NCBI GenBank assembly: GCA_017536555.1
Contig: JAFXHE010000001.1
Coordinates: 1-64,000, forward strand
Length of the DNA: 64,000 bases
Source: Alistipes sp.
GTDB taxonomy: Bacteria > Bacteroidota > Bacteroidia > Bacteroidales > Rikenellaceae
Reading direction: 5' to 3'
Both the position numbers and the translations under genes were made by a program. Positions 17,396-25,937 of this stretch are shown here, piece by piece. The notes under the pieces are model-generated. The model saw only the letters and a program-made list of their open reading frames with translations, did not search any database and had not been told where the DNA came from. How positions within the stretch are numbered: the stretch's first letter is position 1; each line of letters begins with the position of its first letter.

Positions 17396-19151
17396 AGCAG
17401 AGGTATCTGATATCGTTGATGTTCAGTACCAGAATAAATTTGCCCAAATTGCATCTTTGGTTGGACCTTGTCGATTGTTTGGTATTCTTGGACGAGGTTC
17501 TGCAAAAACTACGGATATCCAGGTTGAAAGGCTTATCGATATTATGTATGATATGCCTGGTGCTCCTTGTGCTTGGGTGGCTGACACATTTAGCAACCTT
17601 ACTGCCAATGTGTTGCCGGCGGTACTCGAAGGTCTGGAAAGAAAAGGCTTTCGAGAAGGAATACATTATGTCATAGAAAAAGAGCCTCCAACATTCACCG
17701 ACAAAGAAAAGGAAGCTTTACCCGATTGGCTTCGCCCTCACTTTTGGAAACCTTTTAACAAATTGGTTTCCTACAAGCGAACTATCATATTCTTTACCGG
17801 TATGAATGTGCGCTTCGGCTCTCTGGACAGACCTTCGTCGTTGGCTGGTTCGTCTGTGGTACACCTTTTCGGTGACGAGGCAAAATATTTCAAAGAAGAA
17901 AAAATTGCCAATCAACTCAAGGCTGTACGAGGATATCGCACTCAATATGGGCACTCTGTCTATTATCGTGGCGTTACTTTCACATCCGATATCGCAGATC
18001 CTTCGCATATCGGAGAATATGATTGGATGCGTAAAGAAGTACGCAATATGAATATTGACAAGATCCTCCTCATTATGAAGGTGGGACTTGTATATAATGA
18101 GGCTCTGCAGGAATTTATTGTAGCAAAGCAAGAGTACCAAAAAAATCCTACTGCAGCCAATGCCACCACATATAAAAACAAACTCAAGACAGCAAACCTT
18201 TGGAAAGCTCGCTGGGTTGAGTTGCGAAGGATGGACGATGCTCGAACTTTCTTCTTACGAGCCTCGAGTTATGTTAATGTCGATATCCTTACAGAAGGCT
18301 GGTTTGCCGATGCAATAGCCGCAGACTTTAACGATCTGCGAACGGCTATTCTTTCGTGCAAGCCCTCCTTGAAAAGTGGTGATAGATTTTATGCAGCTCT
18401 GGGTGAACAGCACTTCTACAAAGATGGTATCAATGAAGATGCTTATGACCAATTAGGTCTGCTCGACAAAGAGGATTGCCGAGTTCTAAAATATCTCAAT
18501 CTCTACAAGCCCCTACATCTCGGTATTGACTTCGGTAATATGTGTTCACTTTCTGTCGCACAAGAAGATCGCGTGCAAGGTCGAGAGTGCCTTCGTGTCT
18601 TGAAGTTCTTGCACACCCTTGCTCCCGAGTACCTTGTCGAACTTGGAGAGAAATTCAGAAATTATTTCGCTCCTATGCAAAACAAAACGGTACACCTATT
18701 CTATGATCGTGCTGGTAATAGTTATAAGATGGTGCAAAAAGATCAGGCTACCGAGTTTAAGAGAGCTATCGAGCGTGATAAGGATGGTAAGCGTACTGGT
18801 TGGACTGTTATCCTCGAGTCTATCGGTCAAGGTAATATCGGACAGCCTGAAGAGTATGATTTTATGCTGAAGCTCTTATCTGGAAGTAATCCCCGACTTC
18901 CTATCATACTTATTGACTACTATGCAGCCAAACATCTTCGTCAATCTCTCGAAGGGGCGAGGACGAAGATTAAATCTGGCGTTGTTTTCAAGGATAAAAG
19001 AAGTGAGCAGCTCCCGATTGACCAGCTGCCATCACAATCAACGAACCCTTCAGATTCGTTTAAGTACCTTCTTATGACAAAACAACGCAGAAAGATTGCC
19101 AAAGGCAAAGTGCCAATTGCAGGTACCTTTGCAGATCCTTCAATTGTCTAA
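17373..19151 (+). CDS. terL: Terminase large subunit
   Basis: 592 aa DNA-packaging motor. A Walker A-like P-loop variant GILGRGSAKTT lies at ~36-46, as often seen in large terminases, and a Walker B-like hydrophobic stretch (VVHLFGDEAKYF) at ~165. The C-terminal RNase H-like nuclease starts with LHLGIDFGN (~380) and continues with VHLFYDRAGNSYK. The length is typical. It is the last gene of the head transcript: an intrinsic terminator follows at 19175-19212. The portal gene does not follow directly; a 2.8-kb accessory segment intervenes. Confidence 0.85.
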   Translation: MSYRKKVKAEVSDIVDVQYQNKFAQIASLVGPCRLFGILGRGSAKTTDIQVERLIDIMYDMPGAPCAWVADTFSNLTANVLPAVLEGLERKGFREGIHYVIEKEPPTFTDKEKEALPDWLRPHFWKPFNKLVSYKRTIIFFTGMNVRFGSLDRPSSLAGSSVVHLFGDEAKYFKEEKIANQLKAVRGYRTQYGHSVYYRGVTFTSDIADPSHIGEYDWMRKEVRNMNIDKILLIMKVGLVYNEALQEFIVAKQEYQKNPTAANATTYKNKLKTANLWKARWVELRRMDDARTFFLRASSYVNVDILTEGWFADAIAADFNDLRTAILSCKPSLKSGDRFYAALGEQHFYKDGINEDAYDQLGLLDKEDCRVLKYLNLYKPLHLGIDFGNMCSLSVAQEDRVQGRECLRVLKFLHTLAPEYLVELGEKFRNYFAPMQNKTVHLFYDRAGNSYKMVQKDQATEFKRAIERDKDGKRTGWTVILESIGQGNIGQPEEYDFMLKLLSGSNPRLPIILIDYYAAKHLRQSLEGARTKIKSGVVFKDKRSEQLPIDQLPSQSTNPSDSFKYLLMTKQRRKIAKGKVPIAGTFADPSIV

Positions 19152-19174
19152 AAAGGTATTTTGTTAAACAAAAT

Positions 19175-19212
19175 GAGAGATACTCCGCTGGCGCAGGGTA
19201 TCTCTTTTTTTT
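19175..19212 (+). terminator. Intrinsic terminator after terL
   Basis: Stem AGAGATAC / GTATCTCT with a 14-base loop, followed by a run of eight T residues. It lies 24 bp past the terminase stop codon. Confidence 0.8.
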
Positions 19213-19678
19213 CGATATTTACCCGTTTCGTATTCTCATTGCTTTGGTTGGAATTGTACATCAGTACACGAACCATTCTATATCCACCCTCGGTTCTTGC
19301 CCTATTCAGATACAAAGGAACAACGCCGCTTTTCACCTGTTCAATGAACCTCGACAATTTTTTCAAGTCTTATCGATGAAGAAATTTACCTACGGTACTC
19401 TGAAGAAATTTCATCAAAAAAATTTCGAGAACCCTTGCAAGCAGGTTTATAGGTGCTACGCATTTATGCTGATTATGTAAAGTCGGTGTTGAATTCCTGT
19501 ATCAGAAAGGTTCACGAAACGAGGCTGGACGATAGTTCAATGGTTCTTTGACATACTGACAAACAATTCATCGAAGCCCGATGAATAGACTCCGAAACGA
19601 ATATCGAATTGATAAAAAGGTTACTCACTCGGCAGTCCGATAGAGCCGAGAAAAACAAACTCAAAAAAATTAAAACCT
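19213..19678. other. Non-coding leader of the accessory island
   Basis: About 470 bp without a convincing gene. It holds TGGTTCTTTGACATA (19541-19555), resembling the boxA antitermination element of Bacteroidota rRNA leaders. Two hairpins follow: TTCATCG-AAGC-CGATGAA near 19569 and CTCGGC/GCCGAG near 19627-19654. A long untranslated leader for the gene at 19679 is the best reading. The short open frames here have no coding character. Confidence 0.5.
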
Positions 19679-20059
19679 ATGTACACAAACGAAGAGATTA
19701 ACTCAATCGTGGGAACTATCCACGAGCAACTAACAGCCACCACGACACTCGCAGTCCGTTGGTCGTGGGGTATCAGCAAACAAAAAGCAACGATTTACGA
19801 GGGTATGCCTACACTCGCATTAAAGGTAAGCGGAGCATTGCATAAGGGGTGGGTTTATATCGCCTACGATGGCGCAGCAGACCTCTACAACATTTACACG
19901 CTATCCGATAAGGGCGAGGTAAGGCACAAAGTCGAGGGGGTATATTTCCCCGATATGGGCGCAGTCATTGACGGCATTATAGAGCGTGACCCCTCTGCAA
20001 CTGATGAAGAATATCTCGAGGTTGCAATGGCAGACAGCAATCGCAAACTTTCGGCATAG
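19679..20059 (+). CDS. Accessory protein of conjugative-element type, unknown
   Basis: 126 aa, acidic, soluble; composition and high GC at third positions differ from the phage structural genes. The opening MYTNEEINSIVGTIHEQL and the internal YDLSDKG-like region resemble small accessory proteins seen on Bacteroides conjugative elements, but that is an impression. It is the first of three genes in the island between terL and the portal. Confidence 0.55.
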   Translation: MYTNEEINSIVGTIHEQLTATTTLAVRWSWGISKQKATIYEGMPTLALKVSGALHKGWVYIAYDGAADLYNIYTLSDKGEVRHKVEGVYFPDMGAVIDGIIERDPSATDEEYLEVAMADSNRKLSA

Positions 20060-20127
20060 AGCCACACCCCAAGTCGGTGGGGGTAGTCATCGACAAACAC
20101 AATAACAATTTTAATTTCTAAACAACT

Positions 20128-20691
20128 ATGAAAAAGAACGAGAAAACCGCTACAACCGTAGCACAGGCAACCACCAACGAGAACACCGCACCCAAGACCG
20201 CAACCGCAAAAGCGGAGCAGACCGCACCCCAGGCAGAACAGCCGACAACCCAAGCGGAGCAGACCGCACCGACAGCCACACCCCCTGCAACCCCCGAAAA
20301 GGAGCAGGTTTTGGACAAGGCGAAAAAGGTTATTGAACTCTCCAAGCGTATCGAGGAGTTAGAGGAGCAACTGCGCAAAGAGCCTCAAACCATTGAGGAG
20401 CGCATTGCGTATTACGAGCGCAAGCAGGCTCTTACGGAGCGATACAAGAAACTGCAACAGCAGGTGCGCAACCTCGACAACCTCCGCAAGCGTGTAGAGG
20501 AAGAAAACATCGATGCGGACGATTTCGAGGACACACGAGATTATTACCGCTTGCAGTTGCTCACTCCTGGATATAGGGACGAGGTGGCAATCTCAATCGG
20601 CAACCAGGCACTTATCGATAGCGTTCTCGACCTGCTCAAAAGTCGAATGCTCGACAAGGCAACCGCATTGCAGGAGGAAATCGCAGCATAA
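20128..20691 (+). CDS. Accessory protein with alanine/glutamine-rich head and coiled coil
   Basis: 187 aa. Residues ~1-60 are a low-complexity A/T/Q/P-rich region built on repeats of AEQ and TAP. Residues ~65-125 form a coiled coil (KVIELSKRIEELEEQLRKEP). Higher GC than the flanking phage genes. No enzyme motif. Possibly a partner of the next, ArdC-N-like protein. Confidence 0.55.
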   Translation: MKKNEKTATTVAQATTNENTAPKTATAKAEQTAPQAEQPTTQAEQTAPTATPPATPEKEQVLDKAKKVIELSKRIEELEEQLRKEPQTIEERIAYYERKQALTERYKKLQQQVRNLDNLRKRVEEENIDADDFEDTRDYYRLQLLTPGYRDEVAISIGNQALIDSVLDLLKSRMLDKATALQEEIAA

Positions 20692-20753
20692 CACCAAGCA
20701 GGGGCGGAACTCCGCCCCTCTTCCAAATGTTTAATATCAAAAAATCAAATACT

Positions 20754-21257
20754 ATGGCAACCACGAACACACGCCCCACCAGCAAACTACAAGAGAAAAG
20801 AGCAATGCTTATCGAGTTATCGCAGAAAGCAAAGGCATTGCGCAAGGAAAAGATTGACAGCGCACAAACCACCGAAGAAGCCCTCTTTTGGTCCTCTCGC
20901 AGTGTAAATTATATGCTCCTCAATCACATATACAAGAGCGAGAGAGTGCGCTTTGAAACCTTCAAAGAGTGGAAAGCGCAGGGCGCAACAATCAAGAAAG
21001 GTGCAAAGGCTACGGTAATATGGGGACAACCTCGTCAGGGTGTGGCTACCCTCGAACAGCGTTTACAGAAAGACCCCCACACTTTGCCCGTTGATGATAT
21101 CGCAGTCGAGGAGTACGAGTTTTTCCCTCTTTGCTACCTCTTTTCAGAGGATGATGTATATTTTACCAACGCAGAGCAGAGCGACACCAACGAGGAACAG
21201 CAGACCCCTGCGCCCATTGCGCCTATCATTGACGAGGATACTTTTGACGAAATATAG
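20754..21257 (+). CDS. ArdC N-terminal-domain-like protein (candidate anti-restriction or ssDNA-binding)
   Basis: 167 aa from ATG 20754; the upstream in-frame extension is not needed. Residues ~60-100 read FETFKEWKAQGATIKKGAKA, followed by TVIWGQP and later EYEFFPLCYLFSEDDV. This resembles the ArdC N-terminal domain, where a TFKQW...KKG pattern leads into a beta strand; in plasmid ArdC this part binds single-stranded DNA. The metalloprotease domain of full ArdC is absent. In a phage, such a domain could protect entering DNA or act in a satellite-like function. The call is pattern-based and moderate. Confidence 0.55.
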   Translation: MATTNTRPTSKLQEKRAMLIELSQKAKALRKEKIDSAQTTEEALFWSSRSVNYMLLNHIYKSERVRFETFKEWKAQGATIKKGAKATVIWGQPRQGVATLEQRLQKDPHTLPVDDIAVEEYEFFPLCYLFSEDDVYFTNAEQSDTNEEQQTPAPIAPIIDEDTFDEI

Positions 21258-21265
21258 CACAGCAT

Positions 21266-21337
21266 ATGGGAGGGTTAGCACTTATTTTCTTAATCATTAT
21301 GTTGGGTGCTGCATCGGCTAACGCAAGCAACGACTAA
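21266..21337 (+). CDS. Possible 23-aa hydrophobic peptide
   Basis: ATG at 21266 encodes a 23-residue peptide opening MGGLALIFLIIMLGAASA, with one membrane-length segment. It lies 8 bp after the ArdC-like gene. Such short hydrophobic peptides can be holin- or toxin-like, but at this length chance is a real alternative. Confidence 0.3.
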   Translation: MGGLALIFLIIMLGAASANASND

Positions 21338-21367
21338 CATACGGAGCGCATCGGGCATCGGGAGCAA

Positions 21368-21386
21368 GCCGCCGAAAATCGGCGGC
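21368..21386. other. Strong GC hairpin
   Basis: GCCGCCGA-AAA-TCGGCGGC, an 8-bp perfect stem with a three-base loop. It lies between the accessory island and its terminator. There is no T-run after it, so it may stabilise the 3' end of the transcript. Confidence 0.5.
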
Positions 21387-21410
21387 GGCTCAAAGCGGTA
21401 TCTCCATTAA

Positions 21411-21439
21411 CGCGACAGTCTATGACTGCCGCGTTTTTT
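21411..21439 (+). terminator. Intrinsic terminator closing the accessory island
   Basis: CGCGACAGTC-TAT-GACTGCCGCG: a 10-bp stem with one A/C mismatch, followed by six T residues. It isolates the island transcript from the portal operon. Confidence 0.75.
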
Positions 21440-21862
21440 GTTTTGCCTTTGAGTGTAATATAAGGCAAGCCCAAAACCATTTCGATAATTGTAGTTTACT
21501 TTGACTACCTACATTCCGTTAGACTCGTCGAGCCTCTACATTGCGATACATCAAAGGGTTAAGTGTGGTGTTGCGATGCAACATCTATGTTTATGGTGGG
21601 ATTTTGCGCTGGGCGCAATAGTAGAGAGGAGTCGCAAGGCGACAGCTGTGCCTATGGTGGCATTTTGCCATATATCACCTTTTGCGTGAAGTGCGACCGC
21701 AAATGCTCGAGAGGGCGGGTCGGGGTCATCTTTGACTGCGTATCTGCGTTTTTCCCAAAACGCAGATACAAAAGGCACAAATTCATATAGTTATCAAATT
21801 TGTGGGGTAAAAATAATGTAAAAAATCAGCTTTTTTCTTGAAAAAATCGGCTTTTTTGGCTG
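21440..21862. other. Non-coding stretch with stacked hairpins
   Basis: About 420 bp with no supported gene. Successive hairpins occur: GTTGC-GAT-GCAAC, TTGCGC/GCGCAA, GTCGC-AAG-GCGAC, TGGCA/TGCCA, and TATCTGCGTTTT-TCCC-AAAACGCAGATA (perfect 12 bp, near 21737). The density suggests an untranslated structured RNA or an insulating region rather than a protein. Confidence 0.45.
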
Positions 21863-21877
21863 TTGTAGCCAAAAAAG
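21851..21877. promoter_or_regulatory. Perfect inverted repeat overlapping a -33 box (operator-like)
   Basis: CTTTTTTGGC (21851-21860) and GCCAAAAAAG (21868-21877) form a perfect 10-bp inverted repeat. The TTG of the promoter at 21863-21893 lies in its loop. It could be an operator, or a bidirectional terminator. Confidence 0.5.
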
Positions 21878-21893
21878 GTCAGCGGTATCTTTG
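21863..21893 (+). promoter_or_regulatory. Vegetative-type promoter upstream of the portal operon
   Basis: TTG at 21863-21865, 20 bp, TATCTTTG at 21886-21893. Matches the Bacteroidota consensus and lies 53 bp before the start at 21946. Confidence 0.65.
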
Positions 21894-21906
21894 ACCGTCG
21901 TGCGCG

Positions 21907-21941
21907 TGTCCTTTGCATCGGCGTTCTTCGATGTAATTTTG
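21907..21941 (+). promoter_or_regulatory. Late-type promoter variant ahead of the portal operon
   Basis: GTCCTTTG starting at 21908, then TAATTTTG at 21934-21941, one base closer than in the four exact sites. The ATG at 21946 is four bases past the -7 box, so the mRNA could be leaderless. Confidence 0.5.
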
Positions 21942-21945
21942 TACT

Positions 21946-22218
21946 ATGGATTTATACGATGCCATAAAGGAGATGCGCCGCCTATCGGCAGAGAACCGAC
22001 CCTTCGGGTTCTCCTTTATGTCGTGCAATCTAACGAGTCGCCAGAGTGAGGGTGTTGTTACGGTTCGTAGAGCCAAGTTGCTCAAACGAGAAAGCGAGAA
22101 ACACCATAAGAACGCAGAAATAGTAGAAGCCTACCTTGACCTTGACACAATGGAGAGCAAGCGTTTTTATCAACCTCTGCTGATGTCGTTTAATGGAGAA
22201 ATAGTAGTTTTACAATGA
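21946..22218 (+). CDS. Hypothetical phage protein upstream of portal
   Basis: 90 aa, basic middle section (VVTVRRAKLLKRESEKHHKN). Its last four bases overlap the portal start (ATGA), giving translational coupling. Two promoter candidates lie directly upstream. No family recognised. Confidence 0.6.
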   Translation: MDLYDAIKEMRRLSAENRPFGFSFMSCNLTSRQSEGVVTVRRAKLLKRESEKHHKNAEIVEAYLDLDTMESKRFYQPLLMSFNGEIVVLQ

Positions 22219-23573
22219 GCACAACGAAACAAATATCCGACAACTCTTATGCGCTCCATCTTGACGATGGGCGCGTGTTTACACTCTCAAATAAAAGAGG
22301 TGATGATATGAACTCCGTATTGTGGAGTGTAGGGCGTTCCTACAATTGGGAGGCTGTCCCTCAATTTGTAGGTGATTATCGCATTGTTCCCTATGGACCA
22401 AACAACCTACTTCCCAGTGAGCTGCGCTCAACGGTTGATGACAACAACCTTGCACCTGGCATCATTGAGCGTCAGTTAGGTTTACTCTTTGGTCAGGGGG
22501 TGTTCTTGTACCAGCTTGCATTTGACAACGGAGAGATAAAGCATTTGTGGCAGCAGGATGCAGAGATAGAGTCTTGGTTGGCTGATTGGGACTATTTGTC
22601 TTACATCAAAGGCATTACGACAGATTACCTATATCTCAAAGGCTTTTTCAATGCTATATATCTTACCAGAGGCCATCGCATAGGAGCTACTGCAAAGATT
22701 GCTCGCTTGGAGCATATCCCAGCGAAAAACGCTCGTCTGGAGTGGACTGATAGCCGAAGAATTGAGGATGTTAAGCATATTTTGGTTGGCAACTTCGAGC
22801 AGAATTGCTTTGATACGGGAGTCCGAGCTTTCCCCGTTTATGATCGTCGTAACCCTGCACGGCACTCCGCTTCGGCAGCATACAACCGAACATATTCGTT
22901 CTCTCGAGATTTCTACTCTGTACCTCCCTATTGGGGTGCGCTTCGATGGATTGTGAGAGGTTCCGAGATACCAACCATCTTCAAGTATGTAACCGATAAT
23001 GGTTTGAACTTGGCGTATCATATCCACTCGCCTAATGAGTATTGGGATAACAAACGAGATGTTCTCAAACTCCTCCACCCGGATTGGGATGAGGCACAAG
23101 TTGAGAAAGAGATATCAAAACTTTCTGTGCAGCTGCTCGACAGCTTAACAGAGGTGCTGTCAGGTAAGGAAAATGCTGGTAAGTTCTTCCATACAGTTGA
23201 TATTACCGACGAAACAGGTAATACCCACGCTTGGAAGATTGAGGCGATAGACCAAAAGATAAAGGACTTTGTTGATAGTCAGCTGAAGATAGCTGAAGCA
23301 TCTTCGTCTGCTATTACCTCGGGTATGGGATTGCACCCATCTTTGTCAAATGTAATGGTCAATGGCAAGTTGGCAAGTGGTTCGGAAATGCTTTATGCTT
23401 TCCGTTTGCATCTGTTGTCTAATGTTGCTATCGCAGAACAGGCTATATTGGAGCAGATTAACCAGGCTATCGCCTTCAACTTTCCAAAAAAGAATTTGCG
23501 TTTGGGCTTCTATCATCAGTCGCTCAAAGCAGAGGAAGCTCTATCATCTTCAGACCGCATAAAAAATCAGTAG
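22215..23573 (+). CDS. Portal protein (putative)
   Basis: 452 aa. Segments such as YGPNNLLPSELRSTVDDNNL, followed by a long central domain and ITSGMGLHPSLSNVMVNGKL, match the look of Bacteroides phage portal proteins, with a helical C-terminal region. The portal is the dodecameric DNA gate of the head. Its operon position, coupled to the 90-aa protein and followed by connector-like genes, fits. It is displaced from terL by the accessory island. Confidence 0.7.
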   Translation: MSTTKQISDNSYALHLDDGRVFTLSNKRGDDMNSVLWSVGRSYNWEAVPQFVGDYRIVPYGPNNLLPSELRSTVDDNNLAPGIIERQLGLLFGQGVFLYQLAFDNGEIKHLWQQDAEIESWLADWDYLSYIKGITTDYLYLKGFFNAIYLTRGHRIGATAKIARLEHIPAKNARLEWTDSRRIEDVKHILVGNFEQNCFDTGVRAFPVYDRRNPARHSASAAYNRTYSFSRDFYSVPPYWGALRWIVRGSEIPTIFKYVTDNGLNLAYHIHSPNEYWDNKRDVLKLLHPDWDEAQVEKEISKLSVQLLDSLTEVLSGKENAGKFFHTVDITDETGNTHAWKIEAIDQKIKDFVDSQLKIAEASSSAITSGMGLHPSLSNVMVNGKLASGSEMLYAFRLHLLSNVAIAEQAILEQINQAIAFNFPKKNLRLGFYHQSLKAEEALSSSDRIKNQ

Positions 23574-23574
23574 T

Positions 23575-24504
23575 ATGTTTTTCAATAAAGACAATAATGG
23601 TGCGCTCGAGCTGCACAACTTAACGGGTATTTACTTCGCCAGCAACGATTTTAAGGCTATCGAGGGTGAATTGCTCGATGCAGAGCGTGAGGTAGTCAGT
23701 ATCGTAGGAACAGATATTCTCTCGAAAGCTGAAGATGCTTATGCCAATGGCACTGACGAGGAGTTCGTGAGGGCAGTACAGCTACCTATGGCGTGCCTGG
23801 CAATGCAACGATATTTCCAACAGACAAGTGTGTCGCACGAAGACGCTGGTCGTAAGATTAAGGCTGGTGATGACGAGAAAGTACCCTTTGAGTGGATGCT
23901 TGACCGTGATGACCGAGCTTTGCGCGAAAAGTATTATCGTGCGCTCGATGCCCTCTTTGCTTATCTCGAGAAATCGGAAATGGAAGAGTGGCAGAACTCT
24001 TTTGTGTACCAGAACAAAAAACGCTCAATTGTCAAAGATATTCACACCTTTGAGTCTGTCTATCCTATTGAGCAGTCGCATTACACCTTCTTTATGCTCT
24101 TACCTCTCATAGTAGAGGTGCAGACCACAAAACTCAAAAGGGCTTTGGGCGATGCTTGGACACGCATCAATGGTGAGTCTGTCGCCGATGGAGATGCAAC
24201 CTTGCTCTTCTGCGCTCGTCGAGCAGCTATTCTCAACGCTATTGTTCTTGCGGTGGAGCGATGGTCAATCGAGGTGTTTCCTCAATCTGTTGCCCGTCGA
24301 TTTATGCCTACTTATCAGGGTAATAGAGCTAATAAATCAGCATCCATCGAGGAAATGGAGTGGTATCTTGGTAAGCTGAAAGGGCAAGCTAATGAAGCAA
24401 TGCAGGATCTTCTTTCCGAAGCAGCAGGCGAAAACCTGTATGCCGAGTACCCCTTGATGCCCGAGAATGACCGTAGTAAGAAATACTTTGATGCAGGAAT
24501 GTAG
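23575..24504 (+). CDS. Head-tail connector-region protein (DUF6712-like, uncertain)
   Basis: 309 aa, helical, no signal peptide. It begins 1 bp after the portal stop. Order and size resemble the head-tail connector proteins after portal genes in Bacteroides phages. The family name is a recollection and not certain. No catalytic motif. Confidence 0.55.
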   Translation: MFFNKDNNGALELHNLTGIYFASNDFKAIEGELLDAEREVVSIVGTDILSKAEDAYANGTDEEFVRAVQLPMACLAMQRYFQQTSVSHEDAGRKIKAGDDEKVPFEWMLDRDDRALREKYYRALDALFAYLEKSEMEEWQNSFVYQNKKRSIVKDIHTFESVYPIEQSHYTFFMLLPLIVEVQTTKLKRALGDAWTRINGESVADGDATLLFCARRAAILNAIVLAVERWSIEVFPQSVARRFMPTYQGNRANKSASIEEMEWYLGKLKGQANEAMQDLLSEAAGENLYAEYPLMPENDRSKKYFDAGM

Positions 24505-24505
24505 T

Positions 24506-25426
24506 ATGACAACAATTGAGATATCGCAAACGGGAGCTAAATGCTCTATCCCCTCTTCTTGGGATGAATTATCGCCAGACCAGGTGTGCCACATCTTGCA
24601 GCTGTACGACAAGTCTGTTCGTTTAGGATGGTCTTTGCTCGATTTCAATGTTAGAGTGCTGTACTACCTTATGGGGATAAAATACAATTGGCGTAGTGTT
24701 AGATGGGAAAAACTCGCAGACAAGGCTGTTGTTGCAGAGCGTAATGCCAATGTCTATATGTTATGCGAAAAGTGTCTTGGCTGGCTACTCAAAGAGTATG
24801 ATGACCCAGATGCTGAAGGTAACGAGAAGAAAAGGGTATTGCTTGCATATAACTCGGTTGTTAATGCACTACCATCGATTAAACCTGGTCTATTCCGTCG
24901 TCGATTATATGGACCAGCTGATGCCTTGCAGAACTTGTCGTTTGGAGAGTTCCGACACGCATCGACTGCACTGAACACATTTTTCAAGACTCATAACATC
25001 GATGATCTTGACGAGTGTATTGCACATCTGTATCGAGTCCGGGCAAGACGACCTAATCGAGCAGGTCGTTATGTTGCCGCCATCGACAACGAGAATATAA
25101 CGGTTGCTCGTCGTCGGGTTGCTCGTTTGCACTCCTGGCAGAAAACTTTGATTATGTTGTGGCTCTCGTCGTGCATCAACTTCTTGCAGACGGGTACCGT
25201 GTCTATTGATGGGGAGGATATAGATATGTCAAAGCTCTTCTCGGGAGGTAAAAGCGACAGTTCTGTCCTCTCTTGTACCTGGCAAGACCTCGCCATTGAG
25301 ATAGCAAAGGAGCAGACCATCGGCAATATCGAGCGTGTCAATGAAGAGCCTCTGTACTCAATTATCAGCATAATGTGGCACAACCATAAAGAGAATAAGC
25401 GTAATGAGAAGATTGGAAAAGCTTAA
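24506..25426 (+). CDS. Tail-completion/connector-region protein, unknown
   Basis: 306 aa from ATG 24506 (MTTIEISQTGAKCS), chosen because it directly follows the previous stop; an upstream in-frame start would overlap. Mostly helical, with a basic arginine-rich region (RVRARRPNRAGRYVAAI) near residue 190. It overlaps the next gene by 23 bp. No family recognised. Confidence 0.55.
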   Translation: MTTIEISQTGAKCSIPSSWDELSPDQVCHILQLYDKSVRLGWSLLDFNVRVLYYLMGIKYNWRSVRWEKLADKAVVAERNANVYMLCEKCLGWLLKEYDDPDAEGNEKKRVLLAYNSVVNALPSIKPGLFRRRLYGPADALQNLSFGEFRHASTALNTFFKTHNIDDLDECIAHLYRVRARRPNRAGRYVAAIDNENITVARRRVARLHSWQKTLIMLWLSSCINFLQTGTVSIDGEDIDMSKLFSGGKSDSSVLSCTWQDLAIEIAKEQTIGNIERVNEEPLYSIISIMWHNHKENKRNEKIGKA

Positions 25427-25844
25427 TAATTTGACCAACTACCTGACTGCCCTCCGAGCACCAGGTTTGGATATTGAGCCGCTTCGAGTTATTGATGAGG
25501 CTCAAACTACTACCCGTCTGGCACGGCGTAGTGGAAAACAGATTGTAATTGCTCGACCCGAGTTCAAGCAGGAGGGTTCCGCAGACTCATATACAACTGA
25601 ATATAGCACTGCCATCTTCGTTGTAGAGAAAGCGTTGGGTGCTGCATCTACCGATGAGCGTGAAGATGCTCAATTCAGCGATTTGGTTGGTGTCGCCTGT
25701 GGACTTCTAACCAAGATTGAGCAAGATGTGTCCTCGTGTGTCCCTCTACTCTTGGGTCTTGACCTTATCAATGTAGAACTATTCCCCGTTTCCTCTATTT
25801 TTGGAGGGTGGAATGGGTACTCCATAGTATTAGCCTTCAAGTAA
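25404..25844 (+). CDS. Small tail/connector protein, unknown
   Basis: 146 aa, last gene of the portal operon: a strong terminator follows 64 bp downstream. Size and position resemble tail-terminator or neck proteins. No motif seen. Confidence 0.55.
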   Translation: MRRLEKLNNLTNYLTALRAPGLDIEPLRVIDEAQTTTRLARRSGKQIVIARPEFKQEGSADSYTTEYSTAIFVVEKALGAASTDEREDAQFSDLVGVACGLLTKIEQDVSSCVPLLLGLDLINVELFPVSSIFGGWNGYSIVLAFK

Positions 25845-25907
25845 TAGGTACTTCATTTGTTTAGGAATTTTTACCAACATTACCGCCGTGAGGCAGCGAT
25901 TAGGTGG

Positions 25908-25937
25908 CGAGTCGATGAAAATCGGCTCGTTTTTTTT
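25908..25937 (+). terminator. Intrinsic terminator closing the portal operon
   Basis: CGAGTCGAT-GAAA-ATCGGCTCG, a 9-bp stem with one G-U pair and a GAAA tetraloop, followed by eight T residues. Confidence 0.85.

Noticed and set aside
19161-19379. A 72-codon hydrophobic frame after terL
   Set aside because: It starts inside the terminator hairpin and overlaps another equally open frame; likely chance.
21563-21790. A 75-codon cysteine-rich frame
   Set aside because: It runs through five hairpins whose stems explain the cysteine codons; there is no promoter or neighbour support.
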